A stretch of 14,391 nucleotides of DNA. Source: Azonexus sp. (GTDB lineage Bacteria > Pseudomonadota > Gammaproteobacteria > Burkholderiales > Rhodocyclaceae). The notes beneath the pieces are model-generated. The model saw only the letters and a program-made list of their open reading frames with translations. It ran no database searches and had not been told where the DNA came from. The first letter of the stretch is position 1. Every line of letters begins with the position of its first letter. Both the position numbers and the translations under genes were made by a program. Shown one piece after another: positions 14,204 to 14,391 of the stretch. The stretch spans positions 1 to 14,391 of the forward strand of contig JAKLLI010000030.1 in assembly GCA_023150195.1 (NCBI GenBank), written 5' to 3'.

Positions 14204-14391
14204 GTCCTGGCTGCTGCGAGGATCGCTTGGGCGGCGCGTTGTGGCCCGTCGATGCGGGGCAGGGGGCGGACGGGTGCGCTGCGCAGCGCGTTCAGGTCGG
14301 CGAGGAAATCGCCCCGATGCAGGCGGTCGACCGTGATTTCCCGTCCATTTCCAGTCTGCAGCAACCACTCGATCAGGCAGTCCTGTTCGGG
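14170..14391 (-). CDS. C-terminal part of an unidentified protein, cut by window edge
   Basis: The reverse strand is open from the window end to TAG at 14170-14172, giving about 73 C-terminal residues that start PEQDCLIEWLLQTGNG and include DRLHRGDFLADLNAL, a proline-rich RSAPVRPLPRIDG and GPQRAAQAILAAA. Third codon positions are strongly G/C, as in the real genes nearby, which supports coding. The IDG..RAAQAIL ending is loosely like the C-termini of some nucleotide-sugar or glycosyltransferase-fold enzymes, but this is too short to name a family. It converges on the cyclase gene, and the two 3' ends overlap by 34 bp. Confidence 0.5.
   Translation of the reverse strand, partial: PEQDCLIEWLLQTGNGREITVDRLHRGDFLADLNALRSAPVRPLPRIDGPQRAAQAILAAARTQSVMASAAGA

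Overview
The window looks like chromosomal DNA of a betaproteobacterium, most likely of the Rhodocyclales/Azonexaceae type (Dechloromonas/Azonexus-like). This is inferred from high G+C, the gene order LOG family - DUF2782 - choline-kinase-type thrB, and the order nadD-rsfS-rlmH-maf. I could not search a database, so the placement is an inference.

Left part (1-5267, minus strand): DNA polymerase I (polA) is followed in the same direction by a fused acyltransferase-3/SGNH O-acyltransferase and then a class I SAM-dependent methyltransferase that runs off the left edge. The gaps of 38 and 66 bp suggest co-transcription. The methyltransferase carries a single-base frameshift.

Middle part (5273-10907, plus strand): nine genes run in one direction with junctions mostly from 9 bp down to overlapping: a LOG-family Rossmann protein, a secreted DUF2782 protein, homoserine kinase (thrB), two tandem paralogous BPSS1780-like membrane proteins, nadD (NAD synthesis), rsfS (ribosome silencing), rlmH (23S rRNA methylation) and maf (nucleotide pyrophosphatase). 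The polA and LOG start codons face each other with only 5 bp between them.

Right part (10908-14391): a membrane-bound CHASE-PAS-GGDEF diguanylate cyclase gene has been cut in two by an IS5-family insertion sequence. Removing the element and one copy of a 4-bp target duplication (CTCG) restores one open frame of 662 codons, so the insertion point can be read to the base. The IS carries two small tandem duplications. One is 46 bp, contains a perfect 9-bp-stem palindrome, and puts the usual ATG start of the transposase out of frame with its body. The other is 10 bp at the right terminus. The GGDEF half keeps its catalytic motif and inhibitory site but has lost its sensor domain and natural start. 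A minus-strand gene whose product I cannot name enters from the right edge, converging on the cyclase.

The most notable material is this interrupted cyclase with its rearranged IS. I found no CRISPR array, tRNA, rRNA, prophage or recognisable defence system.
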